Assembly (NCBI GenBank): GCA_902493595.1
Contig: CABUPU010000006.1
Coordinates: 1 to 64,000, forward strand
Source: an uncultured Mycoplasma sp.
Lineage (GTDB): Bacteria; Bacillota_I; Bacilli_A; RF39; UBA660
Direction of reading: 5' to 3'
Length of the DNA: 64,000 nt
The notes beneath the pieces are model-generated. The model did not search any database. It was not told the origin of the DNA and saw only the letters and a list, made by a program, of their open reading frames with translations. The position numbers were made by a program, and so were the translations under genes. Position 1 is the first letter of the stretch. Each line of letters opens with the position of its first letter. Positions 24,987 to 33,636 of this stretch are shown one piece after another.

Positions 24987-26366
24987 ATGTCTAAACTTGA
25001 TGAATACCAAATGAAAGTCGTAAATGAAACTGGACACTGCCTTGTTATTGCAGGACCAGGAAGTGGCAAAAGTACAACTATCTCAGAAAAAGTAAAAACT
25101 TTAATAGCAAATGGTACAAATGAAAACGAAATACTATTAATATCATTTACAAACAAAAGTGTTGATGATCTAAAGAAAAAACTAGGGAGTAATATTTTTA
25201 TAACTACTTTTCATAGACTAGCAATCGATATTTTAAAATATAATAAAATTACTTATCAAATATGCTGTGATACTTTACTTGACTACATTATTGATGAATA
25301 TTTGATGACAATTAAAGACAAGTCAAAACTGTGTAGATACTTAAATATTACAAAACTTGATTTAGGTAAAAGTGAATATATATCATTAAAAAAATTAATT
25401 AAAACATTTATTAATTTATTCAAAACTAATAACCATGACATCGATAGCCTAAAAAACATCGTAAAAAATTATCAAGACAAATACTTACTTAAAATCATTC
25501 TTGATATCTTTTATCTATATGAAGAAGAAAAAAATTCAACTGGTAGTCTAGATTTTGATGATTTAATTATTATTGCTACCAAAATATTAAAGGCAAAATA
25601 TAATTATAAAAATTTCAAATATATTATAATTGATGAATTTCAGGATACTTCATTAATCAGATTTAATCTTGCTAAAATAATAATTGATAATACTGGAGCT
25701 ATTTTAACCGCTGTCGGAGATGATGCTCAAAGTATATATCATTTTTCAGGTTGTGATTTATTTATCTTTTTAAATCTTCATAAATATATTAATAATTTAA
25801 AAGAGTTAAAACTTGTTAATACTTATCGTTTTAGTCAAGAACTTATTGATATAAGTGCTAATTTTATTAATAAAAACCCTTTTCAGCTTGATAAAAATAT
25901 GCATGGATTTACTCATATTAATAAACCTTTAGAAATTATATATTATTTAAATGCTAAGAAAAAATTTAAAAATTTACTTAATAAATTATTTGATAAAAAG
26001 ATTCTTATTTTAGGAAGAAATCAAAAAGATATATATGAATATATTGATAAAGATTTTGAATATAATAATGGAATTTTAAAATATAATGATAAAGAATATA
26101 AATATCTAACCATTCACTCTGCCAAAGGACTCGAGGATGACTTTGTAATTCTTTTAAATGTATCAAATTCAACTTATGGTCTTCCAAACAAAATTGAAAA
26201 TCATAATATTCTTTCTTATGTATCTTCGAAAGAGGATGACTACCCTTTTGCTGAAGAAAGAAGAGTTTTTTTCGTAGCCATCACAAGATGCAAAATCAAA
26301 ACCTATTTAATGGTACCAAGAAATAATCCATCAATATTTATCGATGAAATAAAAAAAGTCATTTAA
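24987..26366 (+). CDS. Compact UvrD/Rep-like superfamily 1 helicase
   Basis: A 459-residue helicase with every SF1A motif: Walker A AGPGSGKST (near residue 25), SFTNKSVDDLKKK (Ia), IIIDEFQDTS (II), VGDDAQSIYHFSG (III), NTYRFSQEL (IV), TIHSAKGLEDDFVI (V) and VFFVAITRCKIK (VI). It is about 270 residues shorter than PcrA, so the 1B and 2B subdomains must be much reduced and the PcrA C-terminal tail is missing. A full PcrA gene lies at 61982, so this is an accessory helicase. It overlaps the next gene on the opposite strand by eight bases. Confidence 0.85.
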   Translation: MSKLDEYQMKVVNETGHCLVIAGPGSGKSTTISEKVKTLIANGTNENEILLISFTNKSVDDLKKKLGSNIFITTFHRLAIDILKYNKITYQICCDTLLDYIIDEYLMTIKDKSKLCRYLNITKLDLGKSEYISLKKLIKTFINLFKTNNHDIDSLKNIVKNYQDKYLLKIILDIFYLYEEEKNSTGSLDFDDLIIIATKILKAKYNYKNFKYIIIDEFQDTSLIRFNLAKIIIDNTGAILTAVGDDAQSIYHFSGCDLFIFLNLHKYINNLKELKLVNTYRFSQELIDISANFINKNPFQLDKNMHGFTHINKPLEIIYYLNAKKKFKNLLNKLFDKKILILGRNQKDIYEYIDKDFEYNNGILKYNDKEYKYLTIHSAKGLEDDFVILLNVSNSTYGLPNKIENHNILSYVSSKEDDYPFAEERRVFFVAITRCKIKTYLMVPRNNPSIFIDEIKKVI

Positions 26367-26987
26367 AAGATAATAAAACAAAATTATCTCTAATGACTCT
26401 TCCATTAAAATATAATGTATAATATACTTTTTCTTCTTTTCTATTGCCAAAATTTCTTTTTAATCTTGTTTTAACTTTCTTTAAAAGTTCATTAACATCT
26501 ACTTCAGTTTCGCTATATTTTGTATAACCCTCAATTAAATTTCCTTCATTATCTAAAATCGAAAAAGTTACTTTCTTTGTCATAGCATTACCATTATATT
26601 TTATATTGTCTATAAAAAGGTAACTATTATCATAAGCATATATATATTTTCCGCTTGGTTCTACTTTGCCATTATAACTATATATTTTATATTCTTTCAT
26701 TTCATATTTATTTAAATAATAAAACCTTATACAAAGCATTGAAAATATAAAGATAATAATCATTATAATTATCTCCAAAGTAACATTTTTATTTTCCTTT
26801 TTATATAAATTAACTCCATAAAGTAAAGACAATTTTTCAATATATTCATCATTTGGCATTACTCTTCCACTTTCCCATTCACTAACCAATTTATCACTAA
26901 CTTTTAATGTATCAGCAACATATTCTTTCGAAAAATTATATTTTTTTCGAATTTTTTCAAACACTTGCCAAACTTAATATCATTCAT
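26359..26987 (-). pseudogene. Membrane-anchored HTH (XRE) regulator, frameshifted near its start
   Basis: A one-component regulator: an XRE helix-turn-helix (SKEYVADTLKVSDKLVSEWESGRVMP), one membrane helix near residue 75, then an outside beta-rich sensor domain. The open frame begins only at a GTG (26964) with no ribosome binding site. An ATG at 26987 overlaps the stop of the upstream permease (ATGA), has AAAGGA eight bases before it, and encodes a proper XRE start (MNDIKFGKCLKK). The two frames are joined only if one base is added in the A6 run at 26952-26957. It is therefore either frameshifted, phase-variable or a homopolymer sequencing error. Confidence 0.65.
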
Positions 26988-27958
26988 ATTTTTATCCTTT
27001 CATAACCTATAAATATTACCATAATAATTAAATAAAGTATCAATGTTAGAAAAATATTATATCCACAGAATACCATAACACTTTTAAATAGGCTAAATAT
27101 AAAAAGTATTATAATTGATAAAACTAAACCTATTACAAATGAACTTAAAAGTAAATGTAAAAGTTTTAAAAATGTAAAATATTTAATTTTCTTTTTGGAA
27201 AATCCTAAATAGTATTCCATTTTATAATTTTTTCTTAAATCATATAATAAATTAGTTATTGTTATTATATAAAAAACTAGTGAAAAAATCATAAACAATA
27301 TATTAAATATTTTTATTACATTTAAATATCTTTTTAACATTCCTGTATATTTAATTTTATTAGAATCTTCATTTGTAAAATCGTGTACTTTAATAAAATC
27401 TTTTTTTATAACACCAACATCTTTCTTAAAATTAAAGAAATAAACTTTTTCGTCAGTTACATACTTTTGATATTCTTCACTTGATAACTCAACATATGAA
27501 ATATTACTATCAGATTTAATATTTTTTATAACATATTCTTTATTATCAATATGAACTACTTTATTATTTTTTAAATTATCTTTATTATTTTCATAATAAT
27601 CATCCATATATACCAATATAATTTCATTGTTTTTTAAAGAATCATTTTTCATAATTACAAGTTTATTTAATGTTCCTAGCGTAGTAAATGCATTATCTTT
27701 ATCTTCGTTAATAATACTATCGGTAAAAACAGCCTCTTTAATATTAGCAAAACAATTACTTTTAACAAGTTCTTCATAAGGATAAACGGCTTGATTAACA
27801 TAACCTATTGTTGTATTAGCATAATTATTTTCAGATATTTTTTGTAAGTTTAAATCCATCACATTAATTAAATTAATAATCATTACAATTAAAATCAAAA
27901 TATATAAATATATTTTAGTGGTTTTTCTTTGATAAAAACTCTTAATCAGTAATTTCAT
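26984..27958 (-). CDS. ABC transporter permease (FtsX/MacB-like), smaller subunit
   Basis: A 324-residue membrane protein with one N-terminal helix, an extracytoplasmic domain of about 180 residues and three helices near the C-terminus: the FtsX-type layout of MacB/BceB-related exporters. LGFSKKKIKYFTFLK after the domain matches the conserved cytoplasmic loop. It overlaps the ATPase gene by 17 bases. It likely forms a heterodimer with the 402-residue permease upstream. Confidence 0.8.
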   Translation of the reverse strand: MKLLIKSFYQRKTTKIYLYILILIVMIINLINVMDLNLQKISENNYANTTIGYVNQAVYPYEELVKSNCFANIKEAVFTDSIINEDKDNAFTTLGTLNKLVIMKNDSLKNNEIILVYMDDYYENNKDNLKNNKVVHIDNKEYVIKNIKSDSNISYVELSSEEYQKYVTDEKVYFFNFKKDVGVIKKDFIKVHDFTNEDSNKIKYTGMLKRYLNVIKIFNILFMIFSLVFYIITITNLLYDLRKNYKMEYYLGFSKKKIKYFTFLKLLHLLLSSFVIGLVLSIIILFIFSLFKSVMVFCGYNIFLTLILYLIIMVIFIGYERIKI

Positions 27959-28619
27959 TTAATTTACCATCTTTTAAATAAAGCATTACATCAGCATAAC
28001 TTTTTACTTCATTACTATGTGAAACCACTATTACACATTTACCACTTTTACTAAGATTTTTTAATAAAGCAAATATTTTATTTTCTGTTTCTTCATCAAG
28101 ATTACCTGTAGGTTCATCACATAAAAGGATATTTGGATTATTTGATAATGCTCTTGCTATAGCTACTCTTTGTTTTTCACCACCAGATAGTTCCTTCGGA
28201 AAGTGTTTTTCTCTATCTTCCATACCAACTTCCTTAAGAAGTTTTTTAGCAATTACTTCTCTTTCTTCTTTAGGAATGTTTTCATTAATGATCATTGGAA
28301 CCATTACATTTTCTAAAGCAGTTAATCCTTCATCAAGAAAGAAATCTTGAAATACAAAACCAATTTCTAAATTTCTTAAACTTGCCATATCTTCATCATT
28401 TAAACTAGATATATTTTTTGAATTAACTAAAATATTTCCATTATATTCTTTGTCAATAGTACCAATAATATTAAATAATGTTGTCTTTCCTGAACCAGAA
28501 TGACCCATTATTCCATAAAATTTTCCTTTTTCAAAATTGTAAGATAAACTTTTTAATACCTCAATTTTCTTTTCTTTATGATAATAATCCTTTATTAAAT
28601 CTTTAATTTCTAAAACCAT
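27942..28619 (-). CDS. ABC transporter ATPase (MacB/LolD type)
   Basis: A 225-residue ATPase with Walker A GHSGSGKTT, Q-loop FQDFF, signature LSGGEKQRVAIARAL, Walker B ILLCDEPTGNLD and switch histidine VVSHSNE. This subfamily powers extracytoplasmic mechanotransmission rather than classical import. It sits between two FtsX-like permease genes and spaced or overlapped tightly with both, so the three form one transporter. Confidence 0.93.
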   Translation of the reverse strand: MVLEIKDLIKDYYHKEKKIEVLKSLSYNFEKGKFYGIMGHSGSGKTTLFNIIGTIDKEYNGNILVNSKNISSLNDEDMASLRNLEIGFVFQDFFLDEGLTALENVMVPMIINENIPKEEREVIAKKLLKEVGMEDREKHFPKELSGGEKQRVAIARALSNNPNILLCDEPTGNLDEETENKIFALLKNLSKSGKCVIVVSHSNEVKSYADVMLYLKDGKLNEITD

Positions 28620-28620
28620 C

Positions 28621-29826
28621 TTAATTACTCTCCTTCATAAAATATATTGACTTTCTTTTTAATAATTTTTTAATAAATAAATAATTTAATAATATAATTG
28701 CTATACCTATAATCGTTGTTCCTAAAAGGCAATATATTATACTTTTAGTATTTATAAATAAACTTACAATTATAGAAATAAAATTACTTATTACAAATCC
28801 TATACCTATTACATATAATACATTACAAAAATATATCTTTTCTATTTTCTTTTTTGAATATCCTAAAGCATATAATAATGCTATATCATAGCTGCTATAA
28901 ATTACATACTTTTTAATATATAATGCACTTATTCCTAAAGTTAAAATACTTGTAATTACAATAATTCCTATACATATCATTTCTATATGTAGTAATTCAC
29001 CATAATCTATAAATACTTTAGGTTTTGTACTGTATCCTAATTTATTTAGTTCACTTTTTACACTATTTACATTTTTAACATCATCTACAATGACATCTAA
29101 AGATGAGGTTGCTAGATACGAAGCCGGATTAATTCTACCAAGATAATCATTATACATTTCATATAGTTGTTTACCTCCGACAAAACAAGTATTATATTCT
29201 TCATAATTAAGTTCATTATCATATACACCAATTATTTCAAAAGGAATCTTTTTTTGTCCAACAATAACATTTTTACCTTTTTCATTCTTTTCATATAAAT
29301 CATACATAACATCAATTTTTTTATTAATTAACGATTTACCATCAATAAATTTTAAATTTTCAATATCATTAATAGAATAATCCGATGGATAAAACTTAAT
29401 TGGACATATCATAACATTTCTATCATTTTCTCCTATTTTTCTTCCTATAACATCCATCGTAAGTATTTTATCACTTCCATATTTTAAACCAATATGACCA
29501 TCATAATAATCATCTTTTAAACTAGAATAATAACCACTTTGAATGTGTGCAGGAAAAGATGCTGCTACATGATCTATACTATTAATTTTATCATAATCAT
29601 ATTTATAATTTATTGCATCTTCTTCAGTTTTTATATTGTCCATATTTGGGCTTATCATAACAGTTCTTCCATCAATACTATCATTTATTGATTTATTTAT
29701 TTTATAAATATGATTCTGATAATATATTATTGTAAAATTAACTAAAATAAAACATATCAAAAACAATATTATTAAAAATATATTTCTTTTATTTCTTTTG
29801 TTTTTTGTTATTATATAATCTTTCAT
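28621..29826 (-). CDS. ABC transporter permease (FtsX/MacB-like), larger subunit
   Basis: A protein of about 401 residues: one N-terminal helix (residues 14-34), a large outside domain and three C-terminal helices, with ALGYSKKKIEKIYFC as the conserved FtsX-type loop. The ATG at 29826 has GAGG eight bases upstream; a GTG two codons earlier is too close. It is followed directly by the ATPase gene. Confidence 0.8.
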   Translation of the reverse strand: MKDYIITKNKRNKRNIFLIILFLICFILVNFTIIYYQNHIYKINKSINDSIDGRTVMISPNMDNIKTEEDAINYKYDYDKINSIDHVAASFPAHIQSGYYSSLKDDYYDGHIGLKYGSDKILTMDVIGRKIGENDRNVMICPIKFYPSDYSINDIENLKFIDGKSLINKKIDVMYDLYEKNEKGKNVIVGQKKIPFEIIGVYDNELNYEEYNTCFVGGKQLYEMYNDYLGRINPASYLATSSLDVIVDDVKNVNSVKSELNKLGYSTKPKVFIDYGELLHIEMICIGIIVITSILTLGISALYIKKYVIYSSYDIALLYALGYSKKKIEKIYFCNVLYVIGIGFVISNFISIIVSLFINTKSIIYCLLGTTIIGIAIILLNYLFIKKLLKRKSIYFMKESN

Positions 29827-29845
29827 AAACACTACCTCTTTTCTA

Positions 29846-30517
29846 TTAATCAGTTTCTAAATACACTTTACCTTTTATAACTTTATCATCACAAGTAAGT
29901 GTATAATCTAATCTTTTTGTATCAAGTATTCCTACACCAACATTATTAATACTATTTAAAAATTCATTTATATTTACTTTTTCTTCGTAAGTATAGCCAT
30001 CATAAAGTACATTATAATATGAGTAAAAATCATTTTCTTTTATAATCTTAAGAGATATTTTATTACACATCATTGGTTTATTAATATATGATGCACCTTT
30101 TATTACTGTATATCCTTGTTTGTGATTATCAAAGTAATAACCCTCAATTGATAAAATTTCATCAAATGTATGAAAATCTCTTACTGTTGGTTTAAAATAA
30201 AATTTATAAAAAAGTAATACAAAGATAATTATTAATATAAAAAGGAAATATTTAATATATTCAAAAGATAAATATCTTGTAAATTTACTTTTTATTTTAT
30301 AATTATCAAGTAATTCTTTATTAATTAACACATTAATTGGTACATTAAAATATTTACTTATTTTTGATAAATCATCAAGTTTAGGAATTGAATAACCAGT
30401 TTCCCATTTACTAATTGTTTTATTAGAAACTCCAATTTTATTAGCAAATTCTTCTTGAGTTAATTTTTTCCTTTTCCGTAAAAAATAAATATTTTCACCT
30501 AGTTCGTTACTTTTCAT
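29846..30517 (-). CDS. Membrane-anchored HTH (XRE) regulator
   Basis: A 223-residue protein with an N-terminal XRE helix-turn-helix (LTQEEFANKIGVSNKTISKWETGYSIP, ending near residue 45), one membrane helix near residues 95-115 and an outside beta-rich domain. That domain resembles the one in the regulator at 26359 (both have a Y-N-x-x-M-x-x-K segment followed by the same order of strands), so they are likely paralogues. The ATG at 30517 has AAAGG seven bases upstream. First gene of the exporter operon, so it probably senses what the transporter handles. Confidence 0.82.
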   Translation of the reverse strand: MKSNELGENIYFLRKRKKLTQEEFANKIGVSNKTISKWETGYSIPKLDDLSKISKYFNVPINVLINKELLDNYKIKSKFTRYLSFEYIKYFLFILIIIFVLLFYKFYFKPTVRDFHTFDEILSIEGYYFDNHKQGYTVIKGASYINKPMMCNKISLKIIKENDFYSYYNVLYDGYTYEEKVNINEFLNSINNVGVGILDTKRLDYTLTCDDKVIKGKVYLETD

Positions 30518-30604
30518 ATACTGCCTTTCTAATATACTTATATCATATTTCACTGGAGAATTCCACATAAAAAAAAGAGAACTTGTCTCTTTTTCAGAGA
30601 ATTT

Positions 30605-31207
30605 TTATTCCTCCTCTAAAATGTTTAAATAAAATTTAGTAAATGTAAGTTGCATATATGGAAATAACCAAATATACAAAATGCCTAAAGTAAGTGTTCC
30701 AAGTATTGCCCAACCAATAAATGAAAGTCCTAATACAAAAGTGTCTAATTTATGACCCTTCATTTTTTCTCTAGAATATTTTAAAGTTTCAACAATACCA
30801 AGTTCTGGTTTTTTAATTAAAATTATCGGTACTAAACTATAAGATAAAATTAGTACTATTCCTGGAATAATAAAACAAATATAACCAAGAGCAACAACTA
30901 AACCCATTAAAAAAGTGACAGCTATAATTTTAACAAAGTCATGATAATATTTGAATAAATCTTTTGCTTCAAAATTTGTACTTTCAATTAAACTTACAAA
31001 AAATGCCGTTGTACCAATTCCAAGTGGAACCATTAAAATTGCAATAATAGAATCTAAAAAGTCAGCATCTATGCTACTAAATAAAATACCACATACCAAT
31101 CCAGTTGCCAAAGATATTCCTAAAGCAATTATAAGTATTTTCCAAATACTACCTAGATTACCAGAAAGTTTTTCCTTTGCGTAATTTTTAATCTCTACTC
31201 TGTTCAT
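30605..31207 (-). CDS. DUF975 family membrane protein
   Basis: A 200-residue protein starting MNRVEIKNYAKEKLSGNLGSIW, the DUF975 N-terminal signature, with four or five membrane helices and a C-terminal YMQLTFTKFYLN. The family is common in Firmicutes and its role is unknown. TAGGAGGAT precedes the ATG. Confidence 0.85.
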   Translation of the reverse strand: MNRVEIKNYAKEKLSGNLGSIWKILIIALGISLATGLVCGILFSSIDADFLDSIIAILMVPLGIGTTAFFVSLIESTNFEAKDLFKYYHDFVKIIAVTFLMGLVVALGYICFIIPGIVLILSYSLVPIILIKKPELGIVETLKYSREKMKGHKLDTFVLGLSFIGWAILGTLTLGILYIWLFPYMQLTFTKFYLNILEEE

Positions 31208-31250
31208 CTAATCCTCCTAATAAAATTTTATCATAAAGCTAATAAAATTA

Positions 31251-31559
31251 CTATAAAATGTTTTTAGAAAGTTCAACTATTTTATCAAAATCATCATCTG
31301 TGGCAACAATATTTTTATGTAACTGACTGCAAGCTTGACATTTATAAATTATTTTAAAAGTATCTTTAAATTTTTCAATACCAATAGGTTTCAAAAGTCC
31401 TTTACAAGTATTTTCTCTATCACCAGGGAAAATATCTACATGTTTACTATAAAGGCAATATGGGCAATGGTCTCTTGCACTATACCCTAGTTTTTCTACT
31501 ACCTTCCCACAATTTTCACAAATAAAATTTTCATCAATCATTGTAAATTTTTTTTTCAT
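31251..31559 (-). CDS. RNHCP-domain zinc-binding protein
   Basis: A 102-residue protein of the RNHCP family. It reads FICENCGKVV, then ARDHCPYCLYSKHVD and PGDRENTCKGLLKPIG, then KCQACSQLHKN. The paired C-x-x-C motifs should bind zinc. The name-giving R-N-H-C-P reads R-D-H-C-P here. Biochemical role unknown; nucleic-acid binding is a common guess. It is divergent from sigK with 43 bases between them. Confidence 0.85.
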   Translation of the reverse strand: MKKKFTMIDENFICENCGKVVEKLGYSARDHCPYCLYSKHVDIFPGDRENTCKGLLKPIGIEKFKDTFKIIYKCQACSQLHKNIVATDDDFDKIVELSKNIL

Positions 31560-31602
31560 ATCTATAGTTTATCACAAATATATTTAAGTAGGAAGTGAAA
31601 AT

Positions 31603-31956
31603 ATGTTTTTAAGTTTAATTAATCTTGTAAAAGGATTGCTATTTTTTACTGGAAGTTATTCAAATAATGTTTTTCTAGAACCACTTACCCCCGAAGCGGA
31701 GGAAAAATATGTTAAATTAATGCTCGAAGGTGATAAAGATGCTCGTAATAAACTAATAGAGCATAATTTAAGATTAGTTGCTCACATTGTAAAAAAATAT
31801 ACAAATAATAATAATGATATGACTGATGATTTAATATCTATTGGAACAATTGGTTTAATCAAAGGAATAGATACTTATAAAGATAATAAAAAAACAAAAA
31901 TTACTACTTATGCAGCAAGATGTATTCAAAATGCAATTGTCACATCACGGAAATGA
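31603..31956 (+). CDS. sigK: Pro-sigma-K, N-terminal part (interrupted sigK)
   Basis: Residues 1-110 are the first half of the late mother-cell sigma factor: a hydrophobic pro-sequence (LINLVKGLLFF, residues 5-15), a processing region at about residues 18-20, then region 2 with DARNKLIEHNLRLVAHIVKK, ISIGTIGLIKGIDTYK and TTYAARCIQN. The last seven residues (AIVTSRK) are encoded by the inserted element. Excision at the AAATG core replaces them with ILMHFRANKK and the rest of the protein, giving 232 residues, close to known sigma-K. GGAAG precedes the ATG. The unrearranged product lacks regions 3-4 and should be inactive. Confidence 0.93.
   Translation: MFLSLINLVKGLLFFTGSYSNNVFLEPLTPEAEEKYVKLMLEGDKDARNKLIEHNLRLVAHIVKKYTNNNNDMTDDLISIGTIGLIKGIDTYKDNKKTKITTYAARCIQNAIVTSRK
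31929..31943 (+). repeat. Left attachment site of the sigK element
   Basis: The crossover core AAATG (31929-31933) is directly repeated at the other end. It overlaps by one base the element-side arm GCAATTGTCAC (31933-31943), which is the exact reverse complement of the arm at the right end. Left of the core lies sigK coding sequence. Confidence 0.85.
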
Positions 31957-32024
31957 AAGAAGTATTCACAAGTGTAAGTAATATACTTAAAACAACACTA
32001 GTATAAAAAGAGTTTGTTAAGCGA

Positions 32025-32381
32025 ATGAATCGTAGTGAAAATACACTTCGTAATGCTAAAAAAATCAATTCAATTTCAAAAGGACAATATGAAAGATTCT
32101 CAGAATTATTATCTATAAAACAACTTGGAATAGAATTTGAAGATCCTTACATGAAGTTTATTAACTCAAAACCCGATAAACTCATTCTTAATTTCTTAAA
32201 AGAGCATAATATGTCACGGGCAGAATTAAGCAGACAAATAAAAGTTGAAAGATGGATAAGAAAGAAAATTGTTATTTCAAGAAAAAATTATGAAAAATTA
32301 ATGGCATTTGTTAACAAAAAAAATAGTGGCACTAGTGTTTTTCTTTTCTTCTGTGAGTGCTTCAACCTTTGCTTTTTCTAA
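32025..32381 (+). CDS. Hypothetical ORF in the sigK element, probably truncated
   Basis: A 118-residue frame. The first 100 residues (SENTLRNAKKINSISKGQYE ... FLKEHNMSRAELSRQIKVER) are helical and charged and look protein-like. They include a segment resembling a helix-turn-helix. The last 15 residues (SVFLFFCECFNLCFF) are antisense to the gene on the other strand and look spurious, so the natural end has probably been lost at a deletion junction near 32330. No ribosome binding site is visible. Family unknown. Confidence 0.35.
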   Translation: MNRSENTLRNAKKINSISKGQYERFSELLSIKQLGIEFEDPYMKFINSKPDKLILNFLKEHNMSRAELSRQIKVERWIRKKIVISRKNYEKLMAFVNKKNSGTSVFLFFCECFNLCFF

Positions 32382-32531
32382 CAATTCCTTTATTAACTTT
32401 CTTTTTGAAAAATTATCTAAATTTAATTTGTCAACTGATTTCATGACCAAAGTTGCATGAAACATAGCAATAGCTTTTTGTAATTCTAATACACCATCTT
32501 TATCATCTGGATAATTTACATAGACCTTCAC
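32298..32531 (-). CDS. Small hypothetical protein in the sigK element
   Basis: About 77 residues: KVYVNYPDDKDGVLELQKAI, a helical middle (NFSKRKLIKELLEKAKVEAL) and an odd last ten residues that overlap the opposite-strand ORF. I favour a GTG start at 32531 because GAGG lies six bases upstream. Family not recognised; small proteins of this style are common in conjugative elements. Its C-terminus is probably replaced by a deletion junction. Confidence 0.4.
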   Translation of the reverse strand: MKVYVNYPDDKDGVLELQKAIAMFHATLVMKSVDKLNLDNFSKRKLIKELLEKAKVEALTEEKKNTSATIFFVNKCH

Positions 32532-32593
32532 GCAACACCTCATCTCTAACAAATTTTATTACTAAAAACATAATTGTAGAACAATTTAAGATG

Positions 32594-32896
32594 TTATTTT
32601 TTTAAATCATTATCAAGTGGTGTTTTAAGGTGTATTTCTATTACATTTTTTCCGTCAACATTATTACTTATTTCAATATGATAAATATTATTATTAAGTT
32701 GTCCTTTAATTAATGATTTTTCCATATCATTTATATCTTTAGTTAAACTAATAACAGAAAATGTTCTGTTATTTTTTGTTTTATACTCAAAGTTAATAAT
32801 ATTATCTTTTATAATTTCTTTAACTTGATCTATTGCTTTTAAAAGTTCTTGTTCTTCAACTTCTCTTTGCTCCTTATAAAAATCTTTTGCACTCAT
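32594..32896 (-). CDS. Hypothetical protein in the sigK element
   Basis: A 100-residue protein: an N-terminal helical segment with Glu/Gln (KDFYKEQREVEEQELLKAID) and a beta-rich second half. No family recognised. It follows, by a few bases, the unrecognised coding fragment at 32899-33045, so they may once have been in one operon. Confidence 0.4.
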   Translation of the reverse strand: MSAKDFYKEQREVEEQELLKAIDQVKEIIKDNIINFEYKTKNNRTFSVISLTKDINDMEKSLIKGQLNNNIYHIEISNNVDGKNVIEIHLKTPLDNDLKK

Positions 32897-32898
32897 AT

Positions 32899-33045
32899 TT
32901 AATTCATCATCAAATTTTTAAATCTACCACCTATTGGTGATTTAATTTGCTCTACTGTGAAATATGTATTATCAAGCTGCTTTAATGAATTAATTTTTCT
33001 ATCAATTTCACCTTTTTCATAACTAGAAAACTTATTATATATCTC
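32899..33045 (-). pseudogene. Coding fragment of unknown family
   Basis: An open stretch without a start reads YEKGEIDRKINSLKQLDNTY and then FTVEQIKSPIGGRFKN before its stop. It is in a different frame from the coupling-protein fragment that ends at 33035. It may be the end of that gene after a frameshift or a separate truncated gene. Confidence 0.35.
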
Positions 33046-33568
33046 TAAAAATAGGATAACCTATTATTGGAAATGTTATAGTTTTATAATGAAGTTGTTT
33101 TACTTCATCTGGTACTATTATAAATAATGCTGTTGCTTCTTTTCCTAACAAGTCAAAATCAAAGTCTGAATCAGATGTTCCATTTGCAACATTAGCATCA
33201 TCAAATAAAGACATTTTCTCTCCAAATACTGCTGTTATAGATTTATAAGTATTATCACTCGCATTAAATATAGAAGTTAGGGAATCCTTACTTTTGCTTC
33301 CATAATCTTTCTTATCAATATAAGCTTTATACTTATTAAAGTTTTTTTCTTGCATTGAACTATTTTGAAACTTACGAATAGATGTCATAGTAGTCTGATT
33401 TCTTTTTATATTATTTTTCTTATATTCTTCTAAAAAAAATCCTATTAAACCCTCTAATAAGTTCCTTGCACTATTATTCCAAAAGGGATCTTTTTGCTGA
33501 GTTTTTTCTTGCATTATCATCATAGCAAGTGAAGTTATTAATCTATTTGTTTCAGCAAGTGAAGTCAT
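33035..33568 (-). pseudogene. Fragment of a VirD4/TraG-type coupling protein
   Basis: A 177-residue piece of a type IV coupling protein, the ATPase that links conjugative DNA to its secretion channel. DPFWNNSARNLLEGLIGFFL and LLGKEATALFIIVPDE are typical of the middle of TraG/VirD4 in Firmicutes conjugative elements. The Walker A region upstream and the ATPase C-terminus are missing, so it cannot be functional. It suggests the sigK element derives from, or was entered by, a conjugative element. Confidence 0.7.
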
Positions 33569-33604
33569 AGATAAATTATTATACTTAACTCTATCCTTTT
33601 TACC

Positions 33605-33636
33605 ATAAAAAAAGATTTTTTGTTAAATCTTTTTTA
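33605..33636. terminator. Terminator-like hairpin after the uppS remnant
   Basis: AAAGATTT and AAATCTTT pair around a short loop, with A and T runs on both sides. It directly follows the remnant's stop codon. Confidence 0.55.

Noticed and set aside
24893..25156. Minus-strand 87-residue frame over the helicase start
   Set aside because: It is antisense to conserved helicase motifs and has no start signal.
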